A stretch of DNA of 64,000 bases. It comes from JAIEPW01 sp964471915. Its GTDB lineage: Bacteria; Acidobacteriota; Terriglobia; Bryobacterales; Bryobacteraceae. Every line of letters begins with the position of its first letter. Position 1 is the first letter of the stretch. Below the pieces are notes generated by a model that saw only the letters and a program-made list of their open reading frames with translations, did no database searches and was not told the origin of the DNA. Below, piece by piece: positions 8,020-15,456 of the stretch. The position numbers and the translations under genes were made by a program. The stretch is from NCBI GenBank assembly GCA_964471915.1, contig CAYYID010000022.1:1-64000 (forward strand), written 5' to 3'.

Positions 8020-8871
8020 ATGCGATTCGCCCCTGCATTCCTCGGCCTTGCGCTGTTCGCCGCCGACCCGCCCGCTGCTATCGAAGGCATCAAGCCCGCG
8101 CTTGACGTCGGCATCCTCGTCACCGACCAGGCCAAAGCCAAGGAGTTCTACGGCGACATCCTCGGTTTGAAAGTCACGCCCCCCATCCCGCTGCCCACCG
8201 GCGGCGAGATGCTGCGCTTCCAGTTCGGCGGCAGCACCATCAAGGTACTGCCCGCGCCCGCCGGAGCCCCGAAGTACGCCGGACCCACGCGCGACGCCAT
8301 CGGCTTCCGCCTGGTGGCCTTTATCATGAACGACGTCGCGCCCATCGTCGAACGCATGAAGGCGAAGGGAATGCCGGAGCCGAAGTTCACGGGCAACGAC
8401 CAGCTCAAGTACGCCATCGTGGCGGATCCCGACGGCAACGCGATCGAGCTGGTGCAACTGGCCGACACGGCGCGCAACGGCGAACTGCAGCTCGGCTTCA
8501 CCGTGGGCGATACCGAGAAAACGCGCGCGTTCTATCGCGACGTGATGGGACTGAAGGAGCTCGAATCCCGCCAGATGGCCGCCGGCGCCGGCACTCAGTA
8601 TCGCTTCCAGTCGGGGAAGACGGTGATCAAGTTCTGGGCGGCGAAGCCCGGCACTCCGGTGCGCACGGGCGAGGCGTTCGCCGCCGCGGGGCTGCGCTAC
8701 TTCACGTACCTGGTGCGCGACGTCGACGCGACCCACGCTGAATTCGTGAAGCGCGGCGCGAAGATCGGCGCGGCGCCGGCGGATTTCGGCAACGTGGCTC
8801 GCATCATGTTCGTTGCGGACCCGGACGGCAACTGGATCGAGTTCGCCGCCGGTAAGCGGCGGCCGCAGTAG
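8020..8871 (+). CDS. Secreted two-domain VOC (glyoxalase-like) protein
   Basis: 283 residues: a short signal peptide (MRFAPAFLGLALFAADP) then two vicinal-oxygen-chelate modules. The first runs over residues ~25-150 (LDVGILVTDQAKAKEFYGDILGLKV to FVADPDGNAIELVQL-type strands), the second over ~155-280 (LGFTVGDTEKTRAFYRDVMGLKE to FVADPDGNWIEF). Each has the beta-alpha-beta3 signature of glyoxalase I, fosfomycin-resistance and ring-cleavage proteins. The final Glu in IEL/IEF is a usual metal ligand. The activity cannot be predicted. Export is unusual for VOC enzymes but common in this kind of organism. The stop abuts the convergent GNAT gene with no gap. Confidence 0.85.
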   Translation: MRFAPAFLGLALFAADPPAAIEGIKPALDVGILVTDQAKAKEFYGDILGLKVTPPIPLPTGGEMLRFQFGGSTIKVLPAPAGAPKYAGPTRDAIGFRLVAFIMNDVAPIVERMKAKGMPEPKFTGNDQLKYAIVADPDGNAIELVQLADTARNGELQLGFTVGDTEKTRAFYRDVMGLKELESRQMAAGAGTQYRFQSGKTVIKFWAAKPGTPVRTGEAFAAAGLRYFTYLVRDVDATHAEFVKRGAKIGAAPADFGNVARIMFVADPDGNWIEFAAGKRRPQ

Positions 8872-9411
8872 TCAGGGCAGACACAGACTCGCCAGGTCGC
8901 TCCATCCGTAAGCGACTTCGACGAACGGTTCGCCCCCGCGCTCGATCTCCTGCGAGGCAATCGGAATGCCCCCCAGCCTTTCGTAGAAGCGCGCCGCCGG
9001 GTTCCGGGCCAACACCCAGACCGCAAGGGAACAGAGCCCGGCCGCCGCGAGTTCCCTCGCCAATCGCCGCACCAGTTCCGTTCCCAGGCCGCGCCGTTGC
9101 ACGGAGCGGAGCAGGTACATCGCGTAAAGTTCCCCCTCACAGCCCAGCCGGCCGGTCCTCTCCTTGCCGCCGCATGCAAAGCCGACCACTTGGCCGGCCG
9201 GGTCACACGCCACCAGCACGACGGCCCCGTCAGCCGGCTTGGCGAGTAAGTCCTCCCAGGAACGCGTGCGCTCCGCGACGGACAAGGCGCTCAGCAAGGA
9301 ATCGGGCAGAAGGCCTTGGTACGTCGTCCGCCAGCTCTCCACGTGGACTGTGGCGATGGCGGGGGCGTCTTCGGGCACGGCGGTGCGGATCTGTACTTTG
9401 GTGAACCGCAT
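8872..9411 (-). CDS. GNAT-family N-acetyltransferase
   Basis: 179 residues. The N-terminal block IRTAVPEDAPAIATVHVESWRTTY is typical of GNAT motif C/D. The acetyl-CoA pyrophosphate-binding motif A is seen as LYAMYLLRSVQRRGLGTELVRRLARE (R/Q-x2-G-x-G/A form), and motif B as NPAARFYERLGG. The substrate is unknown. It is transcribed towards the VOC gene and away from the metal operon. A TAGGAT hexamer lies 6 nt before the start. Family assignment is secure, specific function is not. Confidence 0.9.
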   Translation of the reverse strand: MRFTKVQIRTAVPEDAPAIATVHVESWRTTYQGLLPDSLLSALSVAERTRSWEDLLAKPADGAVVLVACDPAGQVVGFACGGKERTGRLGCEGELYAMYLLRSVQRRGLGTELVRRLARELAAAGLCSLAVWVLARNPAARFYERLGGIPIASQEIERGGEPFVEVAYGWSDLASLCLP

Positions 9412-9417
9412 GTACCC

Positions 9418-9423
9418 ATCCTA
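9418..9423 (-). promoter_or_regulatory. -10-like element TAGGAT
   Basis: On the minus strand TAGGAT ends 6 nt before the GNAT start at 9411. It could also act as a weak Shine-Dalgarno sequence (AGGA). Confidence 0.35.
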
Positions 9424-9448
9424 TTGCCGGCGGAGGATCAGTGATGGG

Positions 9449-9478
9449 CTTGCCGCTCGCTAACGCGCGCGGCTCCGT
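9449..9478. repeat. Candidate interspersed repeat (GC-rich palindromic)
   Basis: The segment around CTCGCTAACGCGCGCGGCTC lies in the 80-bp gap between two minus-strand genes. Read in one minus-strand frame it gives TEPRALASG, a string I recall seeing at the ends of spurious predicted proteins in acidobacteria and planctomycetes. Only one copy is visible here, so this is a weak call from memory. Confidence 0.25.
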
Positions 9479-9491
9479 TTGGCCGTCCGCG

Positions 9492-11432
9492 CTACCGCGT
9501 GTGGGACCCCGCCAGCCGGACCCGCACGAAGAACTGCGCTCCCAGGGGCGACGAGCCGTAGTCGATCCGCAGCAGCTTCGGCGTCTGGTAGAGCGTCGCC
9601 TGCGCGCCGATGGAGGTGCTGAGCCACGGCGTCGCGCGGGGCAGTTCCCGCGCATAGCCGAGCGTAAAGGCATTCACGCGCCCGATCACGACCTCCTCGG
9701 CGAACGCCGCCGCGCCGGAGCCCGCGAACGCCAGCGGCGCGGGGACGTCCGTCGACTCCACGCGCGCCCAGAACCAGTTCTGCCGGTCTCGCCACGTGGT
9801 CTCGCCGAGGTAGGAATTGAAGATCGTCGAGGCCGGGGCGCCGAGCAGCGGATCCTCTACGGGTCCGTGCCGGCGCCGGAGGAACTTCGGCTTCGGCACC
9901 GGCGGCGTCACCACGAACTCGGGTTCGACGTCCTGATTGCGGCCCCACAGGATCGTCGAGGCGACGTAGCCGCGCAACGTTGGGCGCACGTAGGTGGCCG
10001 ACGCGGTCAGCCGCAACGAGTCTTTCTCCGGGTGCTTTTCCTCGCGTCCGGTGATCTTGCCGCCGGAGAACTGCACGCTCCAGCGCGGCGTCGGGTTATA
10101 GCTGAAGCGCCCGGCATAGGAGTTGAGGCGACCGGTTTCGAGGTTCCAGCGGCGTTCGTCGGGTTCGCGCCCATGGAAGCCGCTGCCTTCCACGGTGAAC
10201 TTGCCCACGGTGAGCCCCGCAGTGACGACGTTGGTCGCGATGTGCGTCGAGTCCTGGTAATGGTGCGCGAGCACCGCCAGCGGATTCTCGGACGCCGAGA
10301 GCCGGTGCGGGAAGGCGATGGGCCCGAGGGCCGGTTCGCCGCGCGGCCCGCCGTAGAAGTTGAGCGATACCCGCTCACTCAAGCGCCACTGATAGCTGGC
10401 GCTGAGTTCCATGACGAAGTCGTGCGGGTGCTGCCCGTCGAGGATCGGCAGGCCCTGATAGGTTTCGCCCGATTGAAAGAGTAGCGGATAGGACCCGTTG
10501 CGGACGGTCAGCGGCTCCAGGCTCAGCATGGTGCGGACCGTCAGGTACCCGGGCCCGACCTTGCGGGTCGCCATCGGCATAAAGTAGTTGGCGCCGAACC
10601 AGCCGTCGCCGCCCCGCGGACTTGACTGCTGCGTATTCACGAGCATGCCCTGGCCCATGGCCATCAGGGTCCAGCCCTTCGCGCGTTTATGGATCATGTA
10701 GAGCGGCGCGCTGCGCGGCATCTGCGCGGTGCCGGATCCGTACCAGCCGCTCTGTGCGACGCCGGTGGACATGGACGGCGCCATCATGGCGTCCATGTCG
10801 CCGCTCATGTCGCTGAGCTGGATCTCGCCGAGTTGGATTCCGGCCAGCATTCCTTCGCCCGCGTGCCAGCCGTCCACGCAGTGCCCGCACACGCCCTTGG
10901 GCTTCTCGCCGGGCTGGGGAGTTTTAGCGAGATCCGCGCCGCAGGGGCAGTTGGCTTCATGGGCGCATTCGTCGCAGCCGCCCTTCACGCAGCACGAGTA
11001 GCGCTTCTCGGCGACCAGCGTGCGCTTGGCGGCGGTCATGGCGGCGACGTATTCCTGGAACTCGCTGGGCGGATCGGCCTTTCCGGGCAGCGCCTGCTGG
11101 CTGGACGCGAGCAACGCCACCTGCTCCGGCTTCACGCCCTTCAGGGATCCGTCGCCGCGCTTCCAGCCGGCGTAACATTCGCCGCAGGCGCCCTTGCCTT
11201 TGGCGATGTTCAGGGCGCACGCGCAGGATCCGTTGCGCCTCGCGCAAAGGTCGCAGCCTTTCTTAATGCAGCAGGCGTAGCGGCCCTTCTGGGTGAGTTT
11301 GGCCTTCACGGCGTCCATCTTCACGCGAGCGGTCTTGAGGTCCGCATCCGCCTTGGAAGGTTTCTTGGGGCCGGAGGGGTCGTGCGCCCACGCCACCGCG
11401 GCAATTACGAACGATGACCAGAACCGCTTCAT
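9492..11432 (-). CDS. Outer-membrane barrel with two eight-cysteine metal-binding repeats and a Met-rich linker
   Basis: 646 residues: signal peptide (cleavage after VAWA), then two similar modules at about residues 52-92 and 143-190. Each has eight cysteines in the order CC, C-x2-C, C-x-C, C-x2-C and ends in GW (YACCIKKGC ... CGECYAGW; YSCCVKGGC ... CGHCVDGW). A Met/Asp segment follows (GDMDAMMAPSMSTG). The remaining ~420 residues alternate amphipathic beta strands with aromatic girdles and end in a C-terminal strand, as in porin-like barrels; GQHPHDF is a conspicuous His motif. Soft-metal binding is inferred from Cys/Met content, with copper most likely given the neighbours. The start overlaps the preceding gene by 4 bp (ATGA), so this is the third gene of an operon. 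Confidence 0.82.
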   Translation of the reverse strand: MKRFWSSFVIAAVAWAHDPSGPKKPSKADADLKTARVKMDAVKAKLTQKGRYACCIKKGCDLCARRNGSCACALNIAKGKGACGECYAGWKRGDGSLKGVKPEQVALLASSQQALPGKADPPSEFQEYVAAMTAAKRTLVAEKRYSCCVKGGCDECAHEANCPCGADLAKTPQPGEKPKGVCGHCVDGWHAGEGMLAGIQLGEIQLSDMSGDMDAMMAPSMSTGVAQSGWYGSGTAQMPRSAPLYMIHKRAKGWTLMAMGQGMLVNTQQSSPRGGDGWFGANYFMPMATRKVGPGYLTVRTMLSLEPLTVRNGSYPLLFQSGETYQGLPILDGQHPHDFVMELSASYQWRLSERVSLNFYGGPRGEPALGPIAFPHRLSASENPLAVLAHHYQDSTHIATNVVTAGLTVGKFTVEGSGFHGREPDERRWNLETGRLNSYAGRFSYNPTPRWSVQFSGGKITGREEKHPEKDSLRLTASATYVRPTLRGYVASTILWGRNQDVEPEFVVTPPVPKPKFLRRRHGPVEDPLLGAPASTIFNSYLGETTWRDRQNWFWARVESTDVPAPLAFAGSGAAAFAEEVVIGRVNAFTLGYARELPRATPWLSTSIGAQATLYQTPKLLRIDYGSSPLGAQFFVRVRLAGSHTR

Positions 11433-12559
11433 TCGCTCGCCTCCAAAACGTAGGGGAACGTGCTGACCTTACCGCCGCGCTTCAATTGGATCCAGCCGCG
11501 GTACAGGCCCTCTTTGGGGAAACGTACCAGAAACGGAACCACGCCGTCCTTGCCGGTGCCGGGCGTGCGTTCGTCCGGATGCGAGTGGACGAAGGTCTCG
11601 CCGTCCTGGTGGATGAGGATGAAATGACCCAGCGCGCCGAGGTAGGGTTCCAGATCGGTGACGGGGCTTCCCGCGGAGGTCGCCGCGGCGCGAACCGTGA
11701 CGGTCTTGCGCGCGGGCAACTTGGTGGCGTCCACGGCTACGGCGATTCCGTCCGTCGTGGAGCTGGGAGCCGCGGAGGGGGTGAGGGCAAACCGCGCCGG
11801 GGCTTTCCCGCCCACCTTCAACTTGGCCAGCAACACCTGGCCGCCGGCTCCGCGAGGCGCGGCGTCGGCGAACAGATGGTATTCCCCCGCGGTCGGGAAG
11901 GTGTAGCGGACCACAAACGAACCGTCCGCCTGCTGTGCCGGATGCTCATGCGAGAACTCGCCGAGGTCGCTGCGCACGATGATCAGGTGCAGGAACTCCT
12001 CGTGGACGCGCTCGAAGGCCGTTACCAGTTCCTTGGTCAGCTCCCGCCGGATCCGGACGGTGAGGTCCACGGGTTCGCCGGCCTTGGGATTGCGGGGGCT
12101 GGCGGCCACCTCGACGCGGAACGGCCGCACCACCGGGCCCTTGCGGACCGGGGCAGCGTCGGCCACGGGCAGCGCGAACTCCACGCCGAACGGCGCGTCG
12201 TCCGGCGGCGCGACCGAAAGCCGCAGCCGGTACTCACCGCCGTGGGCAAAGGACGGATGCAGGCCGTACTCGCCGGCGACGCCCTCCGGGTGGGCGATGT
12301 CCTCGAACTTCGCCATGCCCGGCATCGAGGGCATGTCGATGGATCCCCGGACCACGGCGCGGATCACGGGCGCGGCGCCCAGCACCGGATCGACGCGGGT
12401 GGCGTCGCTGACGCGGAACTCGAGCTGCATCTCTTCGCGAGGGAACAATCCCCCTTCGGGCAGCCGCAGAGATACTTCATATTTGCCCGCGCGCGCCGTC
12501 AAAGGTCCCTGCGCGGACAGGGTCAGAACCACTCCCAGAGTGGCGTACAGCAATTTCAT
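11429..12559 (-). CDS. Secreted YtkA/FixH-like beta-sandwich protein, putative metal operon
   Basis: 376 residues with a signal peptide (MKLLYATLGVVLTLSAQGPLTA). It contains repeated immunoglobulin-like beta domains. Histidine-bearing strands include EFLHLIIVRSDLGEFSHEHPA near residue 190 and GHFILIHQDGETFVHSHPDE near 320, and Met-containing IDMPSMPGMAKF lies near 80. This resembles the YtkA/FixH-like proteins that accompany copper and heavy-metal export genes. A periplasmic metal-binding or chaperone role is inference. An ideal Shine-Dalgarno (GGAGGAATT) precedes the ATG, and the stop overlaps the barrel gene by 4 bp. Confidence 0.8.
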   Translation of the reverse strand: MKLLYATLGVVLTLSAQGPLTARAGKYEVSLRLPEGGLFPREEMQLEFRVSDATRVDPVLGAAPVIRAVVRGSIDMPSMPGMAKFEDIAHPEGVAGEYGLHPSFAHGGEYRLRLSVAPPDDAPFGVEFALPVADAAPVRKGPVVRPFRVEVAASPRNPKAGEPVDLTVRIRRELTKELVTAFERVHEEFLHLIIVRSDLGEFSHEHPAQQADGSFVVRYTFPTAGEYHLFADAAPRGAGGQVLLAKLKVGGKAPARFALTPSAAPSSTTDGIAVAVDATKLPARKTVTVRAAATSAGSPVTDLEPYLGALGHFILIHQDGETFVHSHPDERTPGTGKDGVVPFLVRFPKEGLYRGWIQLKRGGKVSTFPYVLEASE

Positions 12560-12607
12560 GGAATTCCTCCTCGATCATTCGTGCGAAAGGCGCGAACGCG
12601 AGAAGGA

Positions 12608-12946
12608 TCAGATCCGCAGGGGCAGCGAAGGGACGCGAGCGTTGCGGCCGGGTTCGGACGCCGGGGCGGCCGAGGTCCAGGCGAAACAAACGGCCGGGGA
12701 CTCCGGCGCCGCCAGCAGCAGTTCCCATGGCGCGGCGTCGAGCGCCGTCACCGTGCGCTGCTGCTGATCCGCGTCAATCTTGCCATGGTGGCAGCTCGCA
12801 GCGGACTTTTCGACCGGTTTGCTCTTGTGGCAGGGCGGGAGCTTCTCCGCGGCGGGGCGATCGAACGGAGCGGCGACACAGGTGGCCGCGCAGTGCAGAA
12901 ACACCACTAAGGCGGCGACCAACCCGAATGTCACGAAACGGCGCAC
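12608..12946 (-). CDS. Small secreted Cys/His protein, first gene of the putative metal operon
   Basis: 112 residues with an N-terminal hydrophobic segment (VTFGLVAALVVFLHCAATCVA) and then CHKSKP and CHHGK motifs, which could bind metal. It resembles the small DUF2946-like exported proteins seen in copper clusters. It starts with GTG; TAGACT overlapping the upstream gene's stop lies 6 nt before it. It is 48 bp upstream of the YtkA-like gene and on the same strand, so cotranscription is likely. Confidence 0.65.
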   Translation of the reverse strand: MRRFVTFGLVAALVVFLHCAATCVAAPFDRPAAEKLPPCHKSKPVEKSAASCHHGKIDADQQQRTVTALDAAPWELLLAAPESPAVCFAWTSAAPASEPGRNARVPSLPLRI

Positions 12947-12952
12947 TCTATT

Positions 12953-12958
12953 AGTCTA
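12953..12958 (-). promoter_or_regulatory. -10-like element TAGACT
   Basis: TAGACT on the minus strand ends 6 nt before the GTG at 12946 and contains the TAG stop of the upstream lipoprotein gene. It is a candidate promoter of the metal operon. Confidence 0.45.
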
Positions 12959-14176
12959 ACGTGTCTTCGGGCTGAAGGTCACGAAAGATCGCGCCGTGGC
13001 CGCGAGCACTTCGCCGTTCTCGGTCAGGACCGGCGCGGTGACGAACTGCTCGTCGAGCGTCGCCAGCACCCGCTTGCTGCCCTTGGCGTCCAAGGCGAGC
13101 ACCTGTGCGCCGGCGGTGACCAGTAACTGATCGTTCGCGGTGACGACCGCTCCCGCGAGGCCCGGAAGCTGCTGGATCCAGAGCTTGTCGCCGTTGGCGC
13201 TCAGCGCGGCCACCCGGTCGCCCAGCAGGGCGAAAACGCGGTGGTCGAAGCTGACCAGCGGCGGTACCGCCGTGCGCGAGAAGTCGTGGCCGAGGTCGGT
13301 GCGGAAGGTCTGTTCGCCTTTTGGACTGTAGGCCGCGAGCTGGCGGGCCGGAGCCGTTCCGGAAAGCACGTACACCCGGCCGGCCTCGTCCAGGCTGAGA
13401 GCCGCGGGCTCCAGAGGTCGGTCAAACTCGTCCCGCAACCGGAGCTGCCAGTCGGTGACCACCAGGCGGCCCTTCATGGCGAGCGCCAGGCGGGACCCCG
13501 AGGCCGCGACGAGCAGAGGGCCCGGATAGCCTAGGGCGGCGGCCTTGCGCGCCGATGTGAGGATGCCGTCGCTGACTGCCGGGTTCGGTCCGATCTCGAA
13601 GACCTCGACGGGGCTGGCCGCGCCGGGGCGCTCCGAGATCGCCACCAGCGTGCGCCCGCGGAGCCGCAGATCGACGCGCGCCGCGCCGTCCGGCAGGTCC
13701 GGATGGAAGTCCCAGAGGCGGGCGCCGTTGTCGAGCGACGCCGCCTCGATGGGACCGAAGCGGTCGGTGAGGAAGTAGAAAGCCTTGGCGGCGGGGTCGA
13801 GCACCGGCCGCGAGGCGCCGGGCGCGGAACTGCGGATCAGGCGGCCGTTGGTGTCGAGCAACGCCCACCGCGCGGACCCTTCCATGACAACGCGGCCGCT
13901 CGCGGTGAGGACGGCGCGCGGCGCCAAGCCCCAGGGTAGCGGCGCTTTCACCCGCAGCGCGAGCGCCTGCGCGGGCGCGGGGTATGCACTGCGGCCGTTC
14001 TGGCTCTCGCTGAGATACGCGCGCGTGGCAAACGCCGCGCCGCTTTCGATGGGCGCGGGACGCAGGTATTCGGGCGCGAGGTTCGCCTGCCGGGGGGGAG
14101 TCCCGGGGGGCGCGGCTTCCGGCGCGGGGGGTCCGCAGCCGGCGAGCCCGAACAGAGCGATCCAGGCAATCCTCAC
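12956..14176 (-). CDS. Lipoprotein beta-propeller (paralogue of 425-1747)
   Basis: 406 residues starting with GTG. The signal ends in the lipobox LAGC (Cys14), followed by a Pro/Ala-rich tether. The remainder shows propeller-like blades (WALLDTNGRLIRSS, AASLDNGARLWDF, LAAYSPKGEQTFRTD, VAALSANGDKLWIQQ, VLALDAKGSKRVLA). The last ~110 residues align closely with the 425-1747 lipoprotein: VTANDQLLVTAG versus ITADDQLLVAAG, and LDAKGSKRVL versus YDAKGTRRIL. Like that copy it follows a partner gene on the same strand, here at 14186 with a 9-bp gap. Function unknown. Confidence 0.82.
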   Translation of the reverse strand: MRIAWIALFGLAGCGPPAPEAAPPGTPPRQANLAPEYLRPAPIESGAAFATRAYLSESQNGRSAYPAPAQALALRVKAPLPWGLAPRAVLTASGRVVMEGSARWALLDTNGRLIRSSAPGASRPVLDPAAKAFYFLTDRFGPIEAASLDNGARLWDFHPDLPDGAARVDLRLRGRTLVAISERPGAASPVEVFEIGPNPAVSDGILTSARKAAALGYPGPLLVAASGSRLALAMKGRLVVTDWQLRLRDEFDRPLEPAALSLDEAGRVYVLSGTAPARQLAAYSPKGEQTFRTDLGHDFSRTAVPPLVSFDHRVFALLGDRVAALSANGDKLWIQQLPGLAGAVVTANDQLLVTAGAQVLALDAKGSKRVLATLDEQFVTAPVLTENGEVLAATARSFVTFSPKTR

Positions 14177-14185
14177 CCTTCCAAG

Positions 14186-14797
14186 CTAGCGTTTCTTCTT
14201 GCGAGGATTCAAATGGATCTCCGGGAAGGTGATGGTGCATTCCTTGTCCGGGGGCAGGCTGGGCGGAATGTACACAGCGCCGTCGCCGTCCAGTTTGCCG
14301 GCGCGTTTCGAGCCGTCCGGCAGGCCGAGCGAGAAAGCCTCGTTCTTCATCGGGATCCCGTCTTCGTCGAGCAGGATCACGCGGATCCAGGTCTTTTCTT
14401 CCTTGGGCGGAGGCTCGGGATCCTTTTGAGCCTTCTTCTGCTGCTGTTGCCCCTGCTTATTCTGGCCCGATCCGCCGCTGCCTCCGGAGCCCTGGCCGCC
14501 TCCGGAGGATTCGCTCTTCCCCAGGCCCGCGCCGGCCATGCTCACCAGCACCACCAGCTCGCCGCGGCGGAACGCCTCGGCTACACGCTTGTCGCCATCG
14601 GCGCCTCTGAGCGCCCGCTCCATCTTCAGCACGGTGGAGGCGGACGCCTTGCGCCATTCCTTCACCTTGGCCTCGGTGATAAACACCTTGGCGCGCTCGT
14701 CCACCTTTTCGTCGTCGCGCACGTCCGCGCCCTTCAGGACGATTACCACGCGCCCGTTCAGCGTCACCTTTACTTGCCAGCGGTCCGTCGGATTCAT
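14186..14797 (-). CDS. Hypothetical protein with Gly/Ser/Gln linker and C-terminal carboxypeptidase-regulatory-like domain
   Basis: 203 residues if started at the ATG at 14797, which has GGTGGAAGA upstream; an extra 21-residue N-terminal extension in the same frame looks artificial. Residues ~1-90 form a Lys/Glu-rich domain I do not recognise. Residues ~95-135 are a low-complexity GGSGGSGQ/QQQQKK linker. The C-terminal ~65 residues (WIRVILLDEDGIPMKNEAFSL, DGSKRAGKLDGDGAVYI, PDKECTITFPEI) follow the pattern of the tail domain I recall on many type VI and extracellular injection-system spike or adaptor proteins. That similarity is from memory. It is coupled to the downstream propeller lipoprotein. 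Confidence 0.68.
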   Translation of the reverse strand: MNPTDRWQVKVTLNGRVVIVLKGADVRDDEKVDERAKVFITEAKVKEWRKASASTVLKMERALRGADGDKRVAEAFRRGELVVLVSMAGAGLGKSESSGGGQGSGGSGGSGQNKQGQQQQKKAQKDPEPPPKEEKTWIRVILLDEDGIPMKNEAFSLGLPDGSKRAGKLDGDGAVYIPPSLPPDKECTITFPEIHLNPRKKKR

Positions 14798-14926
14798 GCG
14801 CCGTCTTCCACCTTCACCCCGATCGCGCCCTGGGGGATCGCTCGGGTGGCAATCCTCCAATTGGTTCCGCGCGAAAAGATGTAACCCTGGATCATTATGA
14901 TACGCTCTGTTACTAGGATCCTAAAG

Positions 14927-15454
14927 ATGAAGCGAGCCACCTTCCTGTTTGCCTGCGCGGCGCTGGTCCTTTCGGCCCAGCAAGCCGCTCCTCCGAAGAC
15001 GCACCTGAAAGTCGGGGACACCGCGCCGGACTTCGCGCTGCCCTCCACGATCGGCAAGGAAGTGAAGCTCTCGGAGTTTCGCGGCAAGAAGAACGTCGTC
15101 GTGGCGTTCTTCCCGGCCGCCTTCACCGGTGGTTGAACGAAGGAACTCACCGCCTACCAGTCTGGTATCGGCAAATTCGAAGAGTACGAAACGCAGGTGG
15201 TCGCGGTCAGCACGGATTTCATCGCCACGCTGTCGCACTGGGCCAAGGAACTGAACGCGACGTACCCGCTGGCGAGCGACAAACTCGGCAAGGTGTCCCA
15301 GGAGTATGGCGTCTACATGCCGGCGATCGGCATCGCCAACCGGACGACGTTCGTGATCGACGTGGACGGCAAGATCACCCACATCGACGAGGGCCGGGAA
15401 GCGCTGGATCCCACCGGCGCGGTCACGGCCTGCTCGCGATTGAAGAAGAAGTAA
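14927..15454 (+). CDS. Periplasmic peroxiredoxin with in-frame TGA at the peroxidatic position (putative selenoprotein)
   Basis: 175 codons read through a TGA at 15134-15136. The N-terminus is a signal peptide (MKRATFLFACAALVLSAQ) with AGGA at the right distance upstream of the ATG at 14927. The mature part is an AhpC/TSA peroxiredoxin: VGDTAPDFALPSTIGKEVKL, VVVAFFPAAFTGG, then TGA, then TKELTAY. Homologues have Cys exactly where the TGA is (FTGxCTKEL). Downstream the frame stays open and conserved (VVAVSTD, YPLASDKLGKVSQEYGVY, RTTFVIDVDGKI) to a TAA. A single nonsense change is possible, but a selenocysteine codon is more economical because everything else is intact and a SECIS-like hairpin follows. 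A Cys near the C-terminus (TACSRLKKK) could resolve. It converges with hisA 2 bp away. Confidence 0.85.
15134..15172 (+). promoter_or_regulatory. Putative selenocysteine codon and bacterial SECIS hairpin
   Basis: TGA at 15134-15136 is followed, 15 nt later, by a hairpin: GCC (15152-15154) pairs with GGC (15170-15172) and TACCA (15155-15159) with TGGTA (15163-15167). There is a 2-nt bulge on the 3' side and a GTC loop whose G is 24 nt past the TGA. The apex CCAGTCTGG resembles the E. coli fdhF element apex (CAGGTCTG), which SelB recognises. Confidence 0.65.
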
Positions 15455-15456
15455 CC

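Noticed and set aside
14897..15136. Peroxiredoxin as a short truncated gene or a nonsense pseudogene
   Set aside because: The frame continues conserved past the TGA, the TGA replaces precisely the catalytic Cys, and a SECIS-like hairpin follows; a random nonsense mutation would rarely meet all three. An error or pseudogene is not excluded.
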